Shown here one piece after another: positions 46,001-56,651 of a stretch of 64,000 nucleotides of DNA. The stretch spans positions 5,513,246 through 5,577,245 of the forward strand of contig NC_087081.1 of the NCBI RefSeq assembly GCF_026151205.1, in the 5' to 3' direction. The notes under the pieces are model-generated. The model was not told the DNA's origin and searched no databases. It worked only from the letters and a program-made list of their open reading frames with translations. This DNA comes from Bolinopsis microptera. Lineage: Eukaryota; Ctenophora; Tentaculata; Lobata; Bolinopsidae. The stretch's first letter is position 1; every line of letters begins with the position of its first letter. The position numbers and the translations under genes were made by a program.

Positions 46001-48266
46001 ATATCAGACATTTAAACTGCCGCGATCTGAGTAGCTCTTCTAACAAAATGTTTAATATGTTTCAAATAATACAATAATTTAATGGCTAACTAATAATCTA
46101 AATTTAAGCCGATTGATCTGCATATCATCGATATCTCGGGAATTACGACCAGCTGGCCCTGTTTTATAATAGTATGTTACCATTAGCGCCAAATTTAATT
46201 GGATATCATATTCAAATGTATATTCATTGATTGATTGTGTGATAACATTGGCAATAACATTGGTGATAAATGATAAAATTGTGTTTTCTAACCTGGTAAG
46301 GATCATAATGATCGTTTATCATGCACTCTACTGTGAAGTGGTTCAACTTTACTCCACATTTCATAACTCTTAGTCCCGTGTATAGCACCTGAAAAACAGC
46401 GTTATTATAACTAATTACAACACTACAAATCTATTACATTTATTAAGGACAACGTGATCGAAAAAAAGCCAGTCCAAACCCTGGCTCCATAACATGAAGG
46501 CTTCGTTTTAATTTGTATTGAAAAGCACTCATATAAGTTTTAATACTTTCAAACTACTATATATTAAATACATCCTGTATAATGTATAATTAGATAATAT
46601 TAAAGTTACTATTTATAACGTTTTGCTGTTATCTTCAGATTTGCTGTCACGACAGTATCGAAAGTATGCATTTTAAGGAAAATATTCCTTTAAAATCATA
46701 AAGCTCTAACTTTCTAGATGGATATAAAGTAAATCAAACTGGTTTACATAGTCAACCAGACCGTCGACAAGTCCAACTCGAAGCGCGCGTCTTGGTATGT
46801 TACACCGTTATAAAGTTATAAATCTCGTACAACCTAGTAGTCATGGTTATACTGTTATAGTCAGGGGTGTAGGGAGCGGTGGGGGGGGAGGGGGGGGGGC
46901 AGGGGGGCCATCGCCACCCCCCCCCCCATAAAATCTGGGCAAGGGGTCAAAAAGGGCCAACTTTTTAAGTCAACATTTTTCAAAGTTTTTCTGGAAACTA
47001 CTTTTGTTCATGTTTCATGCTAGCCTGATTATTATATGAGCCGAAAATATTTTTTTCGGTTTTCGAAGTCCGCACCTACAACCTACCCCTTCGATATACG
47101 ATTTTGGACCCTAGGGTTCCCCTTTGTAATGTGATCTCTGAAGGCAGGCCTCCCCTTCGCAATACGAGCTTGGAAGCGAGAGCTCTGCCTTCAGAGGTAC
47201 GTATCGAGAATGACTCAGACCGAAAATTTTCTAAGTCAATTTACGCCCATGGTTATTGTCAACCTAATAGTAATAAAGTAATAACCTATTCTGGCGAACA
47301 AACAATAACCTACTCTATCGAATAAAAAGCTCACCTTTGTAAAGACGATGAGAAAGAGAGCAATGATGATGTTCCTGTTGTTAACATAACGTTTAACAAC
47401 AAAAGTAGCCCTTAAGACGATAGCTTTAGTGAAGGCGAGAAGCAGGGCTATGGACAGGGTTATTGCTGGTAACGATTCCATTAGGGAGAAGAACGAACAC
47501 CACGTCTGTTGGGAGGGTTTTGTGTTACATTCATGATTAATTTTTTAGTTTTTGCTCATGTTTAAATGTTTAAAAAGCTTCATTTCTCTATTTCAAATCT
47601 TCAATCATGACTCTTAGTCTTATGAGACTTTACTTATCAGAAGCTGAAATATCAACAAAACTTTGCACCCCCGGCCGTGGGATCCGTCAGGCTAGTTTAA
47701 AGGGGGTAAAAATTCTGATGGTCGTGCTTGTCAGCATGACTGTCATTAACTGACTAATGAATAAATTACCGATTAACTATGAATTGATTAATCAATTAAA
47801 CAACAATATGTACACAACAAGTTAGGGTTAATTACCTCTAAACCAGCGCTTTCTTCATAGTAAAAGTAGACAAAGTAGAACTCAAATCCAGTACAACCTC
47901 TTATCAGATCAAAACCGGTGAGACAAAAGAACAGGTAGTTTGTTGCTTTGAAGGAGCCACCTTGTCGTTTCAAGTTGTACAGGAAGTGGAGGGCAACACA
48001 GTTTGCTGAGGATTGAGAAATTTTAATGGATGAAGGGGAAAGCACCCTAGCTTTTTCGGCAGAAAACTATCTTAAACTCTTATATTTGTAATAAATTGAA
48101 GATTACGGGCTATAATCGTAAAAACATATGTTGAGTCTGTCATGGGAACAATCTTACCGAGAATGGCAACAATGCATATTCCACAATTTATCCAAGCTAG
48201 AATCTTGAGAATAACATCTTCTGTTGTTTCCATCATGTGGAGCAGCGGGATGTTACTTGCGTTCAT
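43037..48266 (-). CDS. Divergent class A (rhodopsin-like) GPCR, 6 exons, 339 aa
   Basis: Minus-strand exons 48158-48266, 47836-48005, 47335-47505, 46293-46388, 43813-43945 and 43037-43377 join in frame, all with GT/AG borders (phases 1,0,0,0,1), to 339 residues with seven membrane segments. The N-terminus MNASN has a glycosylation site. TM1 ends with GAN instead of GN. TM2 keeps the sodium-site Asp (LTGFDLIRG, D69). C96 at the top of TM3 and C161/C172 in the second extracellular loop could form the usual disulfide. The DRY motif after TM3 is replaced by TKA (119-121), and TM6 has FCYSI instead of CWxP. TM7 retains NPFLY (291-295), and a short basic tail follows. Ligand unknown. Loss of DRY but retention of D2.50 and NPxxY suggests an unusual or biased receptor rather than a pseudogene, since all six exons are open. 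Confidence 0.85.
44219..44301 (+). tRNA. tRNA-Leu (anticodon CAA)
   Basis: An 83-nt cloverleaf. The acceptor GTCAGGA pairs with TTCTGAC (one G-T) with A discriminator. The anticodon stem CCAGA/TCTGG encloses a TTCAAAC loop with CAA anticodon. There is a long class II variable arm (TCCACGAATGTGGGC). The T arm is GTGGG TTCAAAT CCCAC. No intron. TTTT at 44304-44307 is a good RNA polymerase III stop. It lies within intron 4 of the GPCR gene, on the opposite strand. Confidence 0.95.
44304..44309 (+). terminator. Pol III terminator of tRNA-Leu
   Basis: A T-run begins three bases after the tRNA 3' end, as expected for RNA polymerase III termination. Confidence 0.75.
44404..45069. mobile_element. 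Inverted-repeat element with poly-G/poly-C ends
   Basis: The left end TACAGGGG runs into about 40 G with a short CCC break, then GCAAAAGTCAGTACCCATAC. The right end is the complement (GTATGGGTACTGACTTTTGC, then a C run, then CCGGCCCTGTA). CAGGG termini are hAT-like, but no clean target duplication is seen. It appears inserted in a second repeat with ATTTACCGC/CCCCGATTTGCCGC sequences on both sides, related to 53025-53215. Homopolymer lengths may be unreliable. Confidence 0.65.
45581..45662 (+). repeat. Copy of the CCTTATCGGAC MITE family (one end)
   Basis: ACCTTATCAGACGTTATTTG followed by ACCGGACTTTGCGTGAACGG matches the left end of the element at 622. The right end is not recognisable. Confidence 0.65.
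46862..46932. repeat. G-run/C-run hairpin-like segment in GPCR intron 4/3 region
   Basis: GTGTAGGGAGCGG then G-rich sequence, followed within 60 bp by a run of about 12 C. It resembles the termini of the poly-G element at 44404 but is too short and irregular to define. Confidence 0.35.
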
Positions 48267-49443
48267 TTTGCAGCTAGGTATCTAGGTTTCAGAAATTTCA
48301 ATACTTAAAAGCTCAAAGAAATGTGATGCTTGATTTTTTTCAACGCCATAACATAAGTTGAAAAACCATTTCTAAAACTGAAAACAAAAATATGCAATCA
48401 TTTTTTGGTCCTTGAGAAACTTTTAATGTACAGGCAACATAATATTTTGTGCAGTTAGGATTAACTTCATAGCGAAATATTCATGGTGTTAACCATGCCT
48501 GTCAAAAAGATGTAAATTTTATGGCAGGAGCCATGAAAGCTGCATCCCGTCCAAATTCTGTTGGCAGAAGGATAGCATTAGCAATGGTGTTCAGTTTGCC
48601 GTAGCCGAAAATCTTGTGGCGATTTTTTCGTGCAAATGCCAATGGTGATGGCCTGAAGGCAATTCGGTAACAAATGAGATTTTTTTGCCTGATCCAGAGG
48701 ATGTCACCATTTTACCTTCACACAGACATCGAACGCTGTAATAAGATGGCCATTGACCATCAGACCTCGTTTTTAAATGAGACTTTAAATGCAAATTTAA
48801 AACACAAAACAACAGGATCCTAAAAATATAATAGTATAAAGCTCACAATTAAGTGGTCCTTTCTAAAAAAGCTATAGTTAACGGCCATTTACCGTTCCGA
48901 CGGCATAACACAGATACCAGAGAAATATCTTCGAAAGTTTAAAAATATGAATAATTGGTTAAGAAATTTGAATGTGCAGGTAGAATTGCTTTGTGCAGGC
49001 AACAAGGTTACCAGGTTAACTTTTGTATACACATGTAATTGTATCATTGTCAACATTTGCCCATCAATAAAACAGTCAATTAACTGATAACGTACTAATT
49101 ATTAATTAATTTGAAATAAAACCAGTTTTTTTGCCTCTGTTGACAATTTTGATTTACAATGTCGACAAGTGAATAACGACAAATAATGAATGCAGCATAT
49201 ATTATAGCTCCACAACTGAATTTAATTTTTTCTGCGTAGCTCCAATTAATCTCCAAGTTGAAGTCCATCATGATGTGAAAATAATTTTAATTCTTAATAC
49301 CACCATATTAACAACTGTACGCGGTGGCCTGGGAATTAAATTAACTTCTGAAAATCAAAAAGTTTCAGAACCTATACATATTGAATCATTTAACTTTCTT
49401 ACATGGCTCTATAGTTTACACTTTTATACATGCAGTCACTAGT
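48267..49443. other. Upstream region of the GPCR gene, no second gene supported
   Basis: AT-rich. A minus-strand open stretch at 48591-48812 (CLCEGKMVTSSGSGKKISFV) has coding-like composition but no recognisable domain or splice structure. The GPCR promoter should lie at the left side, but no element can be placed. Confidence 0.4.
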
Positions 49444-49548
49444 CAGTGGCGAAACGACCGCCCGACACGCCGGCTATACCCCTGCTAATGCTATGCGGAA
49501 GTGGGATGGGGGGTGCAGCTGCGGCCTCTTAGGTACGTTTCGCCACTG
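49444..49548. mobile_element. Short hAT-like MITE
   Basis: A 105-bp segment with TIRs CAGTGGCGAAACG and CGTTTCGCCACTG. The terminal CAGTGGCG is common in hAT elements. The flanking 8-mers (TCACTAGT, CATATTAT) do not match, so no target duplication supports it. Confidence 0.6.
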
Positions 49549-49713
49549 CATATTATCCACTGTTACCAACACGGGGTCTATGATAAGTTTGAGTATAAAA
49601 GTATAAAAACCGATTATTGGAAAATAACTGTTTGCTTAACTTCAGTTCTTAGGTTGCCATTTTTAGATACATTCCTTGACTATGCCATAGGTCAAAGAAA
49701 TAATAGGCTTATC

Positions 49714-50259
49714 ATGTTGCAAAATCATTCGGGGACAGAATTTTCCTGTCCCAAACAGTACAGGAAGCGCTACTTGGAAACTCCATCGGAAGGTTCACTG
49801 CCGTCAGAGGAAGTTGACAGCAACTTGCCGTTACCTTAGCTGATGGGCCAAAGACCAAAGTACGTTGTTATTTCTAGCAAGACAAGCAAAAGCAACACAG
49901 ACCTCACAAAACTGTTGTCAGCGGTAAATATCGCAAAAGCCCAGCCTAGGCGCACCACTAGGACAAAATACAAGGAAGAAGCTGGCTATCGACCTGTCAT
50001 GAACACGCAGGTTATCCAAGACCCTAAAGATATAATTATATTTTTCGAAAATGACTTGTTCATGTTTAAAAATGCTGACGGCACAAACAGTGTCCTGATA
50101 ATCGTGGAAAATATTTCACAGAACGATTTTATTCTCCATAAGGCTGTCGTTGGCAAACTCGTCCAAGAGTGCCACGACCATGCTGACTGCTTTCAGTTAA
50201 TAGATTTAGAAGAAAAGTGTGTCAGTGTTGAAGAAGATGCGCTTATATCTTATAACTGA
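49714..50259 (+). pseudogene. Unrecognised ORF interrupted by one in-frame TAG
   Basis: From ATG 49714 a coding-like frame (CPKQYRKRYLETPSEGSLPS, EEVDSNLPLP) meets TAG at 49837-49839. It resumes in the same frame after CTG with MGQRPKYVVISSKTSKSNTD and stays open for 138 codons to TAA-like termination at 50259. The second part contains acidic and hydrophobic blocks (DPKDIIIFFENDLFMF, HKAVVGKLVQECHDHADCFQ) and looks globular; I recognise no family. Possible readings are a recent nonsense mutation, two small proteins, a readthrough gene or a retrocopy. It is intronless and follows a MITE. Confidence 0.4.
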
Positions 50260-50738
50260 TCGAACAAGCTTGGCCAGGTAATGGGTTGTCTACGTTATTC
50301 TGTTAATAGATGTTACAGGGTATCAGGCTCATTTATGCATGATTTTTACAACCTTGTCAATGTGTAATGGTATAACACTGGTATAATACTGGTATAATAC
50401 TGGTATAATACTGGTACAATGTTTAAGTTATATTATTAATTAGGTTTTTTTTGCAGTTTGCAGGTAAATCTTCGTAATATTTTAAATTCAGTTCTCAAAA
50501 TCCTAAAATACAATTGTTTTACTTTTTCTAACTTAAAGTTAAGAGGTGTATTGATTTGAAATGAAATTAAAAGATTGCCATAGTTGTCGGAACTTTGTGC
50601 ATCATTACGCCACAGGAGGTTCAATATTATTGCATGGCCAGTCAATTGGTGGGACTTTTCAATACTTTTCAATACAAATGTAGATTTAGAAGTACGTATG
50701 ACACCGTAGAATTGAAAAGTAGGAGTACTAGCGGTTAG
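50260..50738. other. Intergenic DNA
   Basis: AT-rich, including a small tandem ACTGGTATAAT repeat (about 50369-50418). No gene seen. Confidence 0.5.
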
Positions 50739-51030
50739 GCGACAATTGTTATTGACATCCCGACAATTGACCCCCCGAGTATTGACCCCCCGACAATCGA
50801 CCCCCTGGCAATTGACCCTCCGACAATTAAACCCCCGACAATTGACCCAAAAAATATATTTATTATAGTTATACTAACCCTAACAGTAACCCTAACCCTA
50901 ACCCTAACCCTAACCCTGACCCTAACCCTGAATTGACCCCAGTGTAATTACATGGGGGGTCAATTGTCGGGGTCAATTGCATCGGGGGCCGGGGGTCATT
51001 TGTCGGGGGGGGGGGGGGTCAATTGTCGCG
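50739..51030. mobile_element. Foldback-like element with telomere-type repeats in the loop
   Basis: The left arm is made of about seven CGACAATTGACCCCC-type units (15 bp). The right arm has the same units inverted (GGGGTCAATTGTCGG). Between them lies AT-rich sequence and a (CCCTAA)n tract at 50876-50931. The outer ends are GCGACAATTG and CAATTGTCGC. No target duplication is visible. Repeat-built arms resemble elements A and B, but the unit length and ends differ. Confidence 0.6.
50876..50931. repeat. Interstitial telomeric-type tract (CCCTAA)n
   Basis: About nine CCCTAA/CCCTGA units, the complement of the metazoan TTAGGG telomere repeat, located in the loop of an inverted-repeat element. Confidence 0.85.
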
Positions 51031-51220
51031 GTACCATACTATATACCGTACTATACCTCTAATTTGGAGATTCAGTACCAATCAGTGCAGTGGTTGTCAG
51101 CTTTTTATTAACTCCGGCCAATTTCTTGACTGTGCTAATCAACTCGGTTTTATTGACTTTTAGTTTTGGTGCCAAATAGGCAAAATTCCAAATAACTTAA
51201 GAACTTAAAAGAAAGATAAA

Positions 51221-51505
51221 AGAAAACCTGCCGATTTATAACTTTAACACTGCCATAATAGTATAATCTATTTGGCATGGATTGATAATTTTATAACAAA
51301 TCTTGCCAAGTTAATGGAAAACCTGCCGATTTAACTTTATAACTGCCGTAATCTATCCGGCAAGGATTGATAATTTTATAACAAATTCTGCCAAGTTAAT
51401 GGAAAACCTGCCGATTTAACTTTATCACTGCCGTAATCTATCCGGCGAGGATTGATAATTTTATAACAGATCCTGCCAAGTTAATAGAAAACCTGCCAAA
51501 TAACA
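51221..51505. repeat. Tandem repeat of 85-95 bp, three copies plus partial
   Basis: Units start AAAACCTGCCGATTTAACTT and contain ATCTATCCGGCAAGGATTGA. Starts are spaced about 95, 85 and 85 bp. Degenerate ACCTGC/GCAGGT motifs continue to 51700, including an inverted AGGCAGGTTTT, suggesting the repeats belong to a larger element. Confidence 0.8.
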
Positions 51506-51719
51506 AATACCTGCGCTGTTGATGCAGGATCACTAGTTAATGAGGCAGGTTTTGCAATAAAAAATTAAGAGAAAACCTGCGCCTGCGGATTTTAATTAGT
51601 GTAATATACTGCTGATCTGCACTGAGTAAATTAGATTACTAGGCAGGAGTGGTAATTTGGCAGTCTTCGCTATTAAGCTATTAACTGGGCAGGTTTTAGG
51701 TTAAATTCGCAGTGGCAAT

Positions 51720-53024
51720 GGCTGGAAGGGGCCTAACTTTAAAAAAATCAGAGATATGACGCGGACGTGATCGAGATTACAATGGCCGTTAAATTTAATT
51801 TAGATCCCACGTCCACCCGGCAGCCCGCGCCCCCGACCCACTCCTCTGAGTCTGACCGCTAGCTACTAAAAGTAAATATTATAGTACGCTTTTCCGAATA
51901 TCCTCTACATATAATACCCCTTAAATGAACAATTCAAATGCAACATTAAATCGTGGCTACGATCTTTAAAATTCTATGAAAGTGAAACTTGAATTAAAAG
52001 TTGTAAACATTTGTCTACAAACTAAACGGTACGCGACCTTAAAATTAAACGGTGCGACCCATATATGTTGCATGTGGACAACGGACACGCGTTTTGTAGC
52101 GTGATGTGTTACTGGGCCGCGCCGCGCACGTGATTATGCTTATGCTTCTCGCAACCACAGTAGTTAAATCGGCGAGATGCGCTATATACTGGGCCTCGCC
52201 GAGCTGCGAAGAATCATGACATCGATTCGTCAATTAAACACGCGTTGTGGGACTGTAAATAACTCACTAGGTAACCTCTGGCTGGTAAATATGCGTTTAA
52301 ACTTGCAGTTGTGTCATGTTTGTACTTGTAGTACTATAAGTAAAATAACGTAAAAGATGGTTATATTGAGAGAGAGTACGTGTAATATTATTATTATATT
52401 GAAAATTAATTGCTAAAAAAGTCACGGGATGTTAAAAATAATCCGTGTGTATTATCATTGAAACCTCTCAGCAGAATACAGTCATACACCGTATTAAATC
52501 TGTGATTGGTCGCACAACGACCGCTCAACAATATTGTGTTCAAATTAAAGTGGTGAATTTTGTGTATTTCTTGACCGTATATTCTGCACTCCATCATTAC
52601 AAGAGATTGATTTCAGTGAATACTTTCACGTGAGTCGTGACTTAGCAGCAAGATTAAAAATGTACGAGCATATCAAAATGCACCATCTCCACGTACAAAA
52701 ACAGAACTGTGCTCATGTTTCAGAACCCTCATTTCCAGGCAGAGTTCGCTATAAATTTATATCACGTAATATTTGAACTGCATTTCGTTTAGTTTTACAA
52801 ATGATCTGCTCGCTCTAATCCACAGATCAGACAGTTTCGTTTCGGGAATATAAACATTGAAATGTTGATTAAATTACAAAATACAATACGTTTCATGCTG
52901 TCGAAAATTATTTGCTCTTTCCAAAATGTTATAAATTTCCAACTATATAATATGCAAAAACGTACTGATTGAACAGTAAATTTGACAAGAAAACAGAAAA
53001 ATACCCCATGCAGTAATACTAATA
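51720..53024. other. Intergenic DNA, nothing recognised
   Basis: Mixed AT-rich sequence with short frames only. A GC-richer patch around 51780-51860 and 52080-52210 contains no identifiable gene. Confidence 0.5.
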
Positions 53025-53215
53025 CCCCGATTTACCGCGGAGTTTGGAAGAAAGGATAAAGCCGCAGCGCGGTATTCCATATTCGGTAAATCGGGGTTTG
53101 CGGTAAATCAGGGTTTTGAATTTAATTGTTTACATTATGTATGTTAATTGTTAAGCCCTATTTGGAGGAAGGAAATGGCCGCGGTAAATCGGGGTTTGCG
53201 GTAAATCGGGGTTTT
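53025..53215. repeat. Inverted repeat built on CCCCGATTTACCGC
   Basis: CCCCGATTTACCGCGG at 53034 is mirrored by CGGTAAATCGGGGTTTGCGG units at 53083-53120 and 53175-53215, giving nested inverted and direct copies. Related sequence flanks the poly-G element at 44340-44400 and 45085-45115, so this is a dispersed family (MITE-like). Confidence 0.65.
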
Positions 53216-53920
53216 ATTGTACAACGATTCCCTTTCAAGAGGATATTGATCTAAATGATTCACAAAGTACTACCTTACTGCCTTATGATTTAGTAGGCTG
53301 CACATATGAACAAGATCCCCCAATATGAATCATTCTGATTCACTTAATAAATTTTGTTGACAGATGACATGGCGAGATTTTGCTGGTCGCTGCATATTCC
53401 TGACTTATTATCCATGTACTGGCCTGTCAAAAAAGGTAATCCATCGTACGCGTAATATAGTAATTCTGGTTGGATTTGGATCCTTTTAAGGCGACACTTC
53501 AAAAGTATAAATACTTAAAATCTATCAAATATGAATGGCTTGATTTTTCCTTCAAGTATGACGAAGTGTAAAATATTCCTTCTGATTTCTTTCATCAAAT
53601 AATGAAATCATCAAACGGTTGTGTTGGTGTGTGAAACCCCTGTCAATAATGATAACCTGGTTGGTTTTAACCGACAAAAATGCATTAAATGAAAAAATAC
53701 TGTTTCATTTCGAAACCGTTAAAATTTAAGCTACAAATCTTGAAATATTTTGCCAGATATTTGAACAGCGAACAGGTTGAACAGCCCTACTCAGCGATTC
53801 AATACAATTTAACATGCAGAGCAATTTACCTGGGGACCTCAGGCTATCATGTTCATAAACATATAGAATAGAGATTCGGCGGAATGACAGGCTGAGCGCG
53901 GCCCAGTAAGGAACAATACG
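53216..53920. other. Intergenic DNA, nothing recognised
   Basis: No coding, RNA or repeat feature that I can support. Confidence 0.45.
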
Positions 53921-53929
53921 AATTTCCTT

Positions 53930-55563
53930 GGACTTAAGCCGTTGACAACATAGCCCCAGAAGTCTTCGATGCGACCTTGATCAAATTGTCTTAGACTTCT
54001 GTAACAATGCTCTATTGAAAGGCGAGAAACCAGACCAATGGTCAATTGCGAACTTCATACCAATTCCAAAAAAGGGCGACCTTAGCGAACCAATGAACTA
54101 TCGGGGAATAATTGCTTGTCATCCTAGATCTAAGTTGCCAAACAACAAATGGCCCTGAACCGGTTGAAACCATAGATCGAGACAATTCTGTACAGAAACC
54201 AGAACGGATTCAGACCAGGAAATTCAACAGCCCAGCAGATATTGGTAGTGAGGCGTCTAATAGTAATAAAGTGTGTCAAGAGTCGGAAACTGCCAGCTGT
54301 GTGTAACTATATTACAAACTGATACAGCTGAATTTCTTGCAGTCCCCCATAGCACGATCCCCTAGCCATGAAACAAATCCTCACTATAATGAACAACGTC
54401 CAACAAATAAAAACAGTACTGTTCTTCCAGGACGATGATTTAAACGATCATATAATATGACGGGTGTAGGAAGAGGGGGGGGGGGGGATAATATTAACTA
54501 ACTGACCCGTGGGTGCTACTCCAAGACACAGATGTGGATTTAGCTGTCCTTCTGCTAACTTGAAAACACTCAGTCTTCTGATCGGATCTTTCCATTTTAT
54601 GGCGAGGTCAACAAACAATAGCAAAATGAACAGCAGTGTGTTCTCTGAGTTCTCCAGATGTGGTTATAGTGAGAAGTTATGACATATTGATGATTTCCAG
54701 ATATTTTCTGCTGATTAGATTGATCATTTTCAATTTTCATGACCAGATTGAATTAGCTTGGTTTGATTTGTCACAATAGCCGTTTCTCTTATCCAATCAA
54801 TTTTAGTGTTATCATAGCAGCCCTCTTAGAACCATATACATTATATAACGCTGGTTCTTTGATTGCTGATATTATAATATTACTAGAAAACCCGTGGTCA
54901 TAGCGAGAAAGCTAATAGTATTTTTTTTAGTAAGTTTAAATCGCGTCAAAAAATATCCATATCAACCAAAGATACAGCCGATTAAAATGTTGCTTGTACT
55001 AAACACAGCGTAATATCAACAAAACCGACCAAAATGACGTTAAAACAATCATTGCACGTGCAATGAATTATAGCGGAGATGGCGAATGGTGAAAATGAGT
55101 ATGAATCGTATACTGATGCAACAATTTGTAATATATGCCATAAAGATAATGAGATTGAATATGCTCATGAGAAGTATTCTTCCACGGTACTTTTAAAAGT
55201 ACGGTTCATAAGGCTTTCGACAGTGTACATCGTGGGAAAATGCTCAAGATTCTAGAAGCTTGAGGCATTCCAGTCAAGATCGTATAGCTTATAAGCCTCA
55301 TGTACGAGAAGACAATGGCCAAGGTCATAACTCCAGACGGAGAAACGGAATTGTTTGAGATACTAGCAGGTCTGTTACATGGTGATACCTTAGCACCTTA
55401 CCTTTTTGCAATAGTCATCGACTACTCATGTATGAGGCAAGCCATAGGTGCAATGATACGGCGCGACTTGGACTCACTCTCGAACGTAGAAATAAGCAGA
55501 AGAGTAGGGCCCAAGATCATCACCGATGTGGACTTTGCAGATGATATAGCACTTATATCTGAG
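53930..55563 (+). pseudogene. Decayed LINE reverse transcriptase, interrupted twice
   Basis: The left part shows RT fingers motifs in shifting frames: FCNNALLKGEKPDQWSIANF, IPIPKKGDLSEPMNYRG, then NQNGFRPGNSTAQQILVVRR near 54190-54260. After about 890 bp of unrelated sequence (about 54310-55195), the RT resumes with HKAFDSVHRGKMLKILEA, LAGLLHGDTLAPYLFAIVID and DVDFADDIALIS (the FADD form of the YXDD active site) at 55195-55560. Several stops and frameshifts make it dead. A young LTR element (55564 on) is inserted just after the FADD motif. The left half and right half align to one continuous RT if the 890 bp are removed. Confidence 0.8.
54310..55195. other. Non-RT sequence splitting the LINE
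   Basis: About 890 bp between RT segments that should be contiguous. It contains a G-run at 54475-54487 and AT-rich DNA. It is probably an insertion, but no inverted termini or target duplication were recognised. Confidence 0.4.
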
Positions 55564-56624
55564 TGTAAGAACCCCCGGATCTGACGTTATCCAAGACCGG
55601 ACCTTACCCAGATAGTTCGCCCCTGGACCAGCGTACATCGGTTGTCATGGTAACATCGGTTGCCATGGTTACAGAAACCCGACCCTACGGCCGCACCAGC
55701 CGAGAGCTGAAGTGTCGATAATTACCATTCAATTGGGTGATAAGATACCACGATGGTAATTGGTCTGATAACGAACCAAGCGCGGCCAGCCTCGGTAGGT
55801 TACACAGAAGTGCCGCCGAGACTGTCGGTCTCAAGCCACCGCTAGCGACCTGTGAACCACGTGTCACGTCGCATCACTTCTCTTGGATCGATCCAGAGTA
55901 CGTTACGTTTTTCCACTCGTGACTTAAGATGGAAGTATCCGGAAGGACTTCACCACCTTGATGAACTCTGCCGATTTCTCTGGACCTCACCCTCGAGCGG
56001 CTGATGATGATACGCCACTGTCGCAGTACTCCCCGGAGTAGCCACCACGTCGAACCTTGTCGGATTCTACGCCTCTAAGCTTCACCAGAGATCTAACGAC
56101 CACCGGAGTGAGTACTCCTAGAAGGCTTTAGGATTAGAACTTAAGTTAAATTATTATGACGATATTACGATTATATATATCCATTGCTTGGTATAATTAC
56201 CTTGATGTCAGAAGCTATATTCTGGCCCCCTAAATAGGCGTACCTTACTGGTGTTATTATATAAATCAGTGACAACAAGGGTCACCAGCCAGGAGCAATC
56301 CTGTGCTGCAAATTGTCATTGAAATTACGTTAAAATAACAACACTACTAATACGGAATGATGCCGTGTCTCTCGGAGGCTTTCGAGTGCCACTAAATTAG
56401 TGGAACGTTACGAACCCGAGACCCTGGTGGGACCTGAAGGAGGACATGATGCAGGTAAGTATTGACCCGCTTGCCCGGGCTATCCAGGTTTGATCATGTT
56501 TGGGAGCTATAGGAAAGCTTCTATGGAGCCTTAAAATAAACTCTCCGCCCTAGGTTGATTGACATATTATTCCAGGCCACCTTTTGTAGTTCACAGCCAG
56601 TTTAACGACGGCTGGGCTCTTACA
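55564..56624 (+). repeat. 5' LTR
   Basis: 1061 bp, TG...CA type with TGTAAGA/TCTTACA ends. A TATA-like ATTATATATATCC lies at about 56171 and AATAAA at 56535-56540, a plausible U3/R/U5 layout. A strong splice donor GCAG/GTAAGT is at 56454/56455, directly after ATGATG. Confidence 0.9.
56446..56454 (+). promoter_or_regulatory. Leader exon end with ATG-ATG-CAG and consensus splice donor
   Basis: ATGATGCAG abuts GTAAGT inside the LTR, giving a phase-0 donor after Met-Met-Gln. Downstream acceptors at 60187 (CCTGCAG), 61194 (CCTGCAG) and 62406 (CCCTTCAG) open phase-0 frames, so one leader could feed several small mRNAs. The same site in the 3' LTR (63907-63915) could splice into flanking DNA. Confidence 0.5.
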
Positions 56625-56627
56625 AAT

Positions 56628-56651
56628 TGGAGCCTGATACGGGACTCGAAT
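56628..56651 (+). other. Primer-binding site
   Basis: TGGAGCCTGATACGGGAC and TCGAAT begin three bases after the LTR. The complement has the shape of a tRNA 3' end (TTCGAGTCCCG T-arm, then a 7-base acceptor strand, T, CCA). The tRNA identity is not assigned. Confidence 0.75.

Noticed and set aside
48591-48812. Minus-strand coding-like stretch upstream of the GPCR
   Set aside because: No splice borders, domain or homologous repeat could be identified; kept only as a note in the intergenic entry.
55737-55922. 61-codon frame found identically in both LTRs (also at 63198)
   Set aside because: Its repetition follows from LTR identity; no domain, no start context, and antisense frames of equal length overlap it.
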